From NCBI GenBank assembly GCA_023262305.1, contig JALRCK010000049.1, forward strand, positions 2,508-10,447: a DNA stretch of 7,940 nt, given 5' to 3'. The notes beneath the pieces were generated by a model. The model was given only the letters and a program-made list of their open reading frames with translations. It was not told the DNA's origin and made no database searches. Shown here piece after piece: positions 6,601 through 7,940 of this stretch. This stretch comes from Deltaproteobacteria bacterium. GTDB taxonomy: Bacteria > Bdellovibrionota_C > UBA2361 > OMII01. Position 1 is the stretch's first letter, and each line of letters starts with the position of its first letter. Position numbers and translations under genes: made by a program.

Positions 6601-7940
6601 AAACAAGAGAGATCATCGCCGCCGCTAAACTCAACAGGCGCAGCCCCGACCCGCAGCCGCTGGCCCTCGTCTTCGAGGGGAATCCAGGGACCGGCAAGAC
6701 CTCATTCACCCGACTATTCGCGCAGGCGTTAGCTGTAAACCGAGTGGTCGATAGCGCGACACCAACGTTCCTCACCGCAAGTGAACTTGTCGCTATGGGA
6801 ACGACAGCCGCGAAGAAGAAATTCGAGGAGGGAAAGAACGGCATCATCTTTATCGACGAGGCGCACCAACTCGACCCGAACAACTCGTCGGACGGAAAGA
6901 GGATAATCGACCTCTTGATACCGATCCTTACCAACCCTGAGTACGCCAAAACCGTTTTCGTATTCGCCGGATATCCCGGCAAGATGGACGCCATGTTATC
7001 AGCCGACCCGGGCTTTAAGTCGCGGACTCAGACTATCTCCTTCCGTGATTACACAAACGACGAACTGCGTGATATCGCCGTAAAGACCCTCGCCGCTAAT
7101 AACGTAACGTGCTCAGACGACACACTTAAGGCCCTGATGCAACGCATCGATCGGATGCAGCGGGCAACTGAAAACCCCGGAAACGCGCGTGATGTCGCCA
7201 AGACGATCGAGAGCGTCCTCCGAACCCAGGCGGCTAGGCTCGCTCGTCTCCCCTCTGACCAGGTAACTGATGACGCGCAGCGAACAATCGAGCTGCAGGA
7301 CGTTGTGGATCCAAACCAAGTAACCCCAGCCTCGGTGCTCGATGAGATCGAACGAACGATACACGGGAACCAAGAACTTAAGGATTTTCTGCGCTCTGTT
7401 GAGAAGCGAGTGCAGGCGAATCTAAGGAAAGGCGACCCAATTTACAAGAACGTCACCTTTGAGATCGCTCTCGATGGATCCTCAGGAACCGGCAAGACTA
7501 CCATCGTGGCGCCCTTAATCACCAAGTATTACGCCGCGCTCGGACTTATCGGGGGCGAGAAGCTCACGGTAAAGACCGGCGCCAACCTTGTCGGAAGATT
7601 TCTGGGGCAGGCCGCCGGTGAGGTCGCGGCGGCTTTTACGGCGGCAAAAGGGGGCGCTCTGCTTATCGACGAAGCGAGCTCACTCACCAACGCCCATAGC
7701 TACTCCGATGACGCTATTAAGGAGCTTCTCACTCAGATAAACGCCAATCGGCAGAAACCTCAGATGCTACTATTCGTCGCCGACTATCCCGACAACATCG
7801 ACCGTTTTATGGCGGCCGACCAGGGTCTAGGAAGCCGCTTCAGAAAACGTATTCATATTGAGAAGCTCTCGGCCGAAGGAGCGTCCGCGAAGATGAAAGC
7901 ACTGGCGGATGAGAACGATTGTACGTTTGAAGACGGTAGA
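3669..7940 (+). CDS. Giant multidomain protein: coiled coil, Pro-rich linkers, lethal-factor-like zinc peptidase, three CbxX/CfqX-type AAA+ modules (partial)
   Basis: One frame is open for 1424 codons and runs off the right edge. Domains in order: a coiled coil (about residues 18-58); a helical segment (143-230); proline-rich linker 1 (233-325); a second helical segment (327-395); proline-rich linker 2 (396-495); a zinc metallopeptidase domain (about 497-700) with HEVGH at 604-608 and EFLAE at 646-650, resembling the anthrax lethal factor/ATLF (M34) group; a degenerate AAA+ module (about 700-965); a complete AAA+ module with Walker A GNPGTGKT (1004-1011), Walker B ending D1063-E1064, FKSR finger (R1119) and GNAR sensor 2 (1171-1174); and a further AAA+ module with GSSGTGKT (1270-1277), D1334-E1335 and R1390. 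The AAA+ modules have the CbxX/CfqX signature (GYP after sensor 1, then DPGFKSR). Known family members remodel protein complexes by ATP hydrolysis. Inference: an ATP-driven protease or an effector with a toxin-like protease. No signal peptide is seen; it is probably cytosolic or exported by a specialised secretion system. Confidence 0.9.
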   Translation, partial: MSNKLSGKPADGATGDSFAQFESELTELEAQFALDFDGLDAEVEQIERQFEEETRDSEIAQLAYELLGPVLLDNTKSLKSIYQGPEGEAHYQQMLSSISAQRSGAADAESPLPSPLTTLITPPRIDALSQPADAESRYGEDPSKSFLSGMSDDGLVKWFALNTQYQTRAIALDDAQILYEEALKLSGPRSRYPSPDYVSRFEAYRDELQRQVDDLRKQIDALNQDTKGAASRPGPGGSSPQSPTPPGQSPGAPGSGGPGALPPFGNPPHSGGKNPTDLDQQNTAEPKTERQLRAPSPSSSPQREATPETAEDPTQPLPPLPPFTPRSDVDTYCDLQFLWNNCDVARLGVLHEMDNHAVYVRNFGAANIIVKQTEERLKRRQLEFATLRQKLREVLPDTPGPTAQPPGGSSPQSPNPPQRTPGQPPINPPQGGGNIRPPSAQPPVVPPPVAPPAAQPPQTPQAATPQAQPRPGADLRNVAERHRPPFTDTGAPPNPTLTHKDLVNSLIDMKGVHLGGDEDRQLLEKALYCINVDLLEVLGRRHGYMFAPGRYNVAQGMPDIHGRGVVGAPSSDHANGIHASSKRIVVRTWMEDGQLQLNLPTLMHEVGHAVFETLLQPWPSILAKFKSAYAAEKDSMHRDYFKTEREFLAETFSMFCLKPDELKSKCPQTYSEFRALFPDYYIWDKGGDRSHFRVQGDLVPRGYEYWLYKTMRPAVLEEGKPMGALELLSRVEALNAARIAKGISPESKVFFIDGEELAVDAVMKSLGHQLCMQRAQRAPFNELEGTITITQAILNDPPSLFKHLSGGLGAILYIPAELSVAPNHPFCVAFREFCKRNNGMYHLALGNRGRESEKFAEELSDTIIHFSKATIELQPLDRFKLVELTRRIATQNEYTLPQESVDKLLEQLQLGGTYRDAYRIWQKVQQAYVSRMAETDSVSSDVNYITPADIESAKIVQERDPLAKLESQFALQEAALQKTREIIAAAKLNRRSPDPQPLALVFEGNPGTGKTSFTRLFAQALAVNRVVDSATPTFLTASELVAMGTTAAKKKFEEGKNGIIFIDEAHQLDPNNSSDGKRIIDLLIPILTNPEYAKTVFVFAGYPGKMDAMLSADPGFKSRTQTISFRDYTNDELRDIAVKTLAANNVTCSDDTLKALMQRIDRMQRATENPGNARDVAKTIESVLRTQAARLARLPSDQVTDDAQRTIELQDVVDPNQVTPASVLDEIERTIHGNQELKDFLRSVEKRVQANLRKGDPIYKNVTFEIALDGSSGTGKTTIVAPLITKYYAALGLIGGEKLTVKTGANLVGRFLGQAAGEVAAAFTAAKGGALLIDEASSLTNAHSYSDDAIKELLTQINANRQKPQMLLFVADYPDNIDRFMAADQGLGSRFRKRIHIEKLSAEGASAKMKALADENDCTFEDGR
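3720..3842 (+). other. N-terminal coiled-coil segment of the giant protein
   Basis: Hydrophobic residues F18, F21, L25, L28, F32, F36, L39, V43, I46 and F50 follow an almost regular 3-4 spacing, and the surrounding positions are dominated by Glu, Asp and Gln. This is a textbook heptad pattern and suggests that the protein oligomerises, or binds a partner, through its N-terminus. The segment is highly acidic. Confidence 0.65.
4365..4643 (+). repeat. Proline-rich linker 1, copy one of a repeated linker
   Basis: Residues 233-325 are rich in Pro, Gly, Ser and Gln and are likely disordered. GGSSPQSP occurs at residues 236-243 (4374-4397) and NPPHSGGKN at 266-274. The end contains PLPPLPPF (316-323). 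Related wording recurs in linker 2, which indicates an internal duplication. Confidence 0.7.
4854..5153 (+). repeat. Proline-rich linker 2, copy two of a repeated linker
   Basis: Residues 396-495 repeat GGSSPQSP exactly (407-414, bases 4887-4910) and NPPQGGGN (427-434), then continue into a Pro/Ala/Gln-rich run with PPVVPPPVAPP (442-452). At the DNA level CCGCCAGTAG occurs twice, at 4992-5001 and 5007-5016. The linker separates the N-terminal helical half from the peptidase domain. Confidence 0.7.
5157..5768 (+). other. Zinc metallopeptidase domain, anthrax lethal factor-like (ATLF / M34 group)
   Basis: Within the giant protein, H604 and H608 of HEVGH would bind zinc, with E605 as the general base. 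A second helix reads EREFLAETF, where E646 is the likely third ligand; it matches the EFFAEAF helix of lethal factor, whose E735 is the ligand. Y640, six residues ahead, is placed close to the catalytic tyrosine of lethal factor (seven residues ahead of the ligand). After this helix PDELKSKCPQTYSEFRALF parallels the AERLKVQKNAPKTFQFI region of lethal factor. The His-to-Glu distance (42 residues) is slightly shorter than in lethal factor (49). The catalytic set appears intact, so activity is expected. A generic zincin of another family is the main alternative. Confidence 0.72.
5766..6563 (+). other. Degenerate AAA+ module (pseudo-ATPase)
   Basis: Residues about 700-965 follow the layout of the next module but lack nucleotide-binding residues. 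EGKPMGAL (718-725) sits where EGNPGTGKT lies in the next module, so the lysine and following Ser/Thr are missing. GAILYIPAE (809-817) occupies the Walker B place with Pro-Ala instead of Asp-Glu. A sensor-1-like strand (MYHLALGNRG from residue 840) and a C-terminal helical lid ending in ITPADI follow. Known precedent: inactive AAA+ copies often serve structural roles in tandem ATPases. Confidence 0.5.
6564..7320 (+). other. Complete CbxX/CfqX-type AAA+ module
   Basis: Residues about 966-1217. It has Walker A GNPGTGKT (1004-1011), Walker B GIIFIDEAH (1058-1066), sensor 1 strand FVFAGYPGKMD, arginine finger in DPGFKSR (R1119), and sensor 2 GNAR (1171-1174). This combination is characteristic of the CbxX/CfqX family, which includes the Rubisco activase CbbX, SpoVK and the EccA proteins of type VII secretion. 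The absence of Rubisco genes here makes a CbbX role unlikely. It should bind and hydrolyse ATP. Confidence 0.85.
7321..7940 (+). other. Third AAA+ module, truncated by the window edge
   Basis: Residues 1218-1424. It has Walker A GSSGTGKTT (1270-1278), Walker B GGALLIDEAS with D1334-E1335, a sensor-1 strand MLLFVADYPDN, and a GSRFRKR arginine finger (R1390). The lid with sensor 2 lies beyond the edge. All visible catalytic positions are intact. Confidence 0.82.

Noticed and set aside
4256..7373. Several minus-strand ORFs of 60-165 codons (for example 4256-4660, 5694-6077, 6497-6994) opposite the giant gene
   Set aside because: The plus strand shows clear AAA+ and peptidase motifs in one continuous frame. 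The reverse ORFs have low-complexity or composition-driven sequences and no motifs, so they are shadows.
6564..7940. Assignment of the AAA+ modules to Rubisco activase CbbX
   Set aside because: No Rubisco genes are in the window, and the tandem architecture with a peptidase differs from the short single-domain CbbX. Only family membership is supported.

Overview
This window holds mostly uncharacterised protein-coding DNA from a bacterium. Genes start behind purine-rich Shine-Dalgarno sites, some starts overlap the previous stop by four bases, genes are closely packed, and code 11 reads cleanly throughout. By eye the base composition is moderately GC-rich and no gene is a phylogenetic marker, so I cannot name the lineage. 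There are no tRNA or rRNA genes, no CRISPR array, no insertion sequence and no integrase.

Layout. (1) Bases 1-1338, minus strand: a long open frame of 446 codons that runs off the left edge. It encodes an Ala/Ser/Thr-rich protein with a hydrophobic region and many cysteines, which I do not recognise. (2) Bases 1339-1566: a divergent intergenic region. (3) Bases 1567-3063, plus strand: three short, closely spaced genes of unknown function (about 107, 177 and 197 residues). (4) Bases 3064-3668: a poorly coding stretch with two doubtful small ORFs, one of which (3060-3188) overlaps the preceding stop and carries a CPRC motif. (5) Bases 3669-7940, plus strand: one uninterrupted reading frame of 1424 codons that runs off the right edge.

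The large protein is the main content. Read in order it has an N-terminal heptad coiled coil; two helical segments, each followed by a proline-rich linker with repeated wording; a zinc metallopeptidase domain resembling the anthrax lethal factor / Pro-Pro endopeptidase group (HEVGH, then an EFLAE helix); and three successive AAA+ modules of the CbxX/CfqX type. The first AAA+ module has lost its ATP-binding and Walker B acidic residues. The second is complete. The third has intact Walker A, Walker B and arginine-finger motifs before the window ends.

How the genes work together can only be inferred. The three small plus-strand genes and the giant gene share a direction, with no convincing terminator between them, and may form one transcription unit. 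The giant protein looks like a self-contained ATP-driven protease or a remodelling machine carrying a toxin-like protease domain. The divergent minus-strand gene and the small genes may be partners, effectors or chaperones, but nothing in their sequences proves it.
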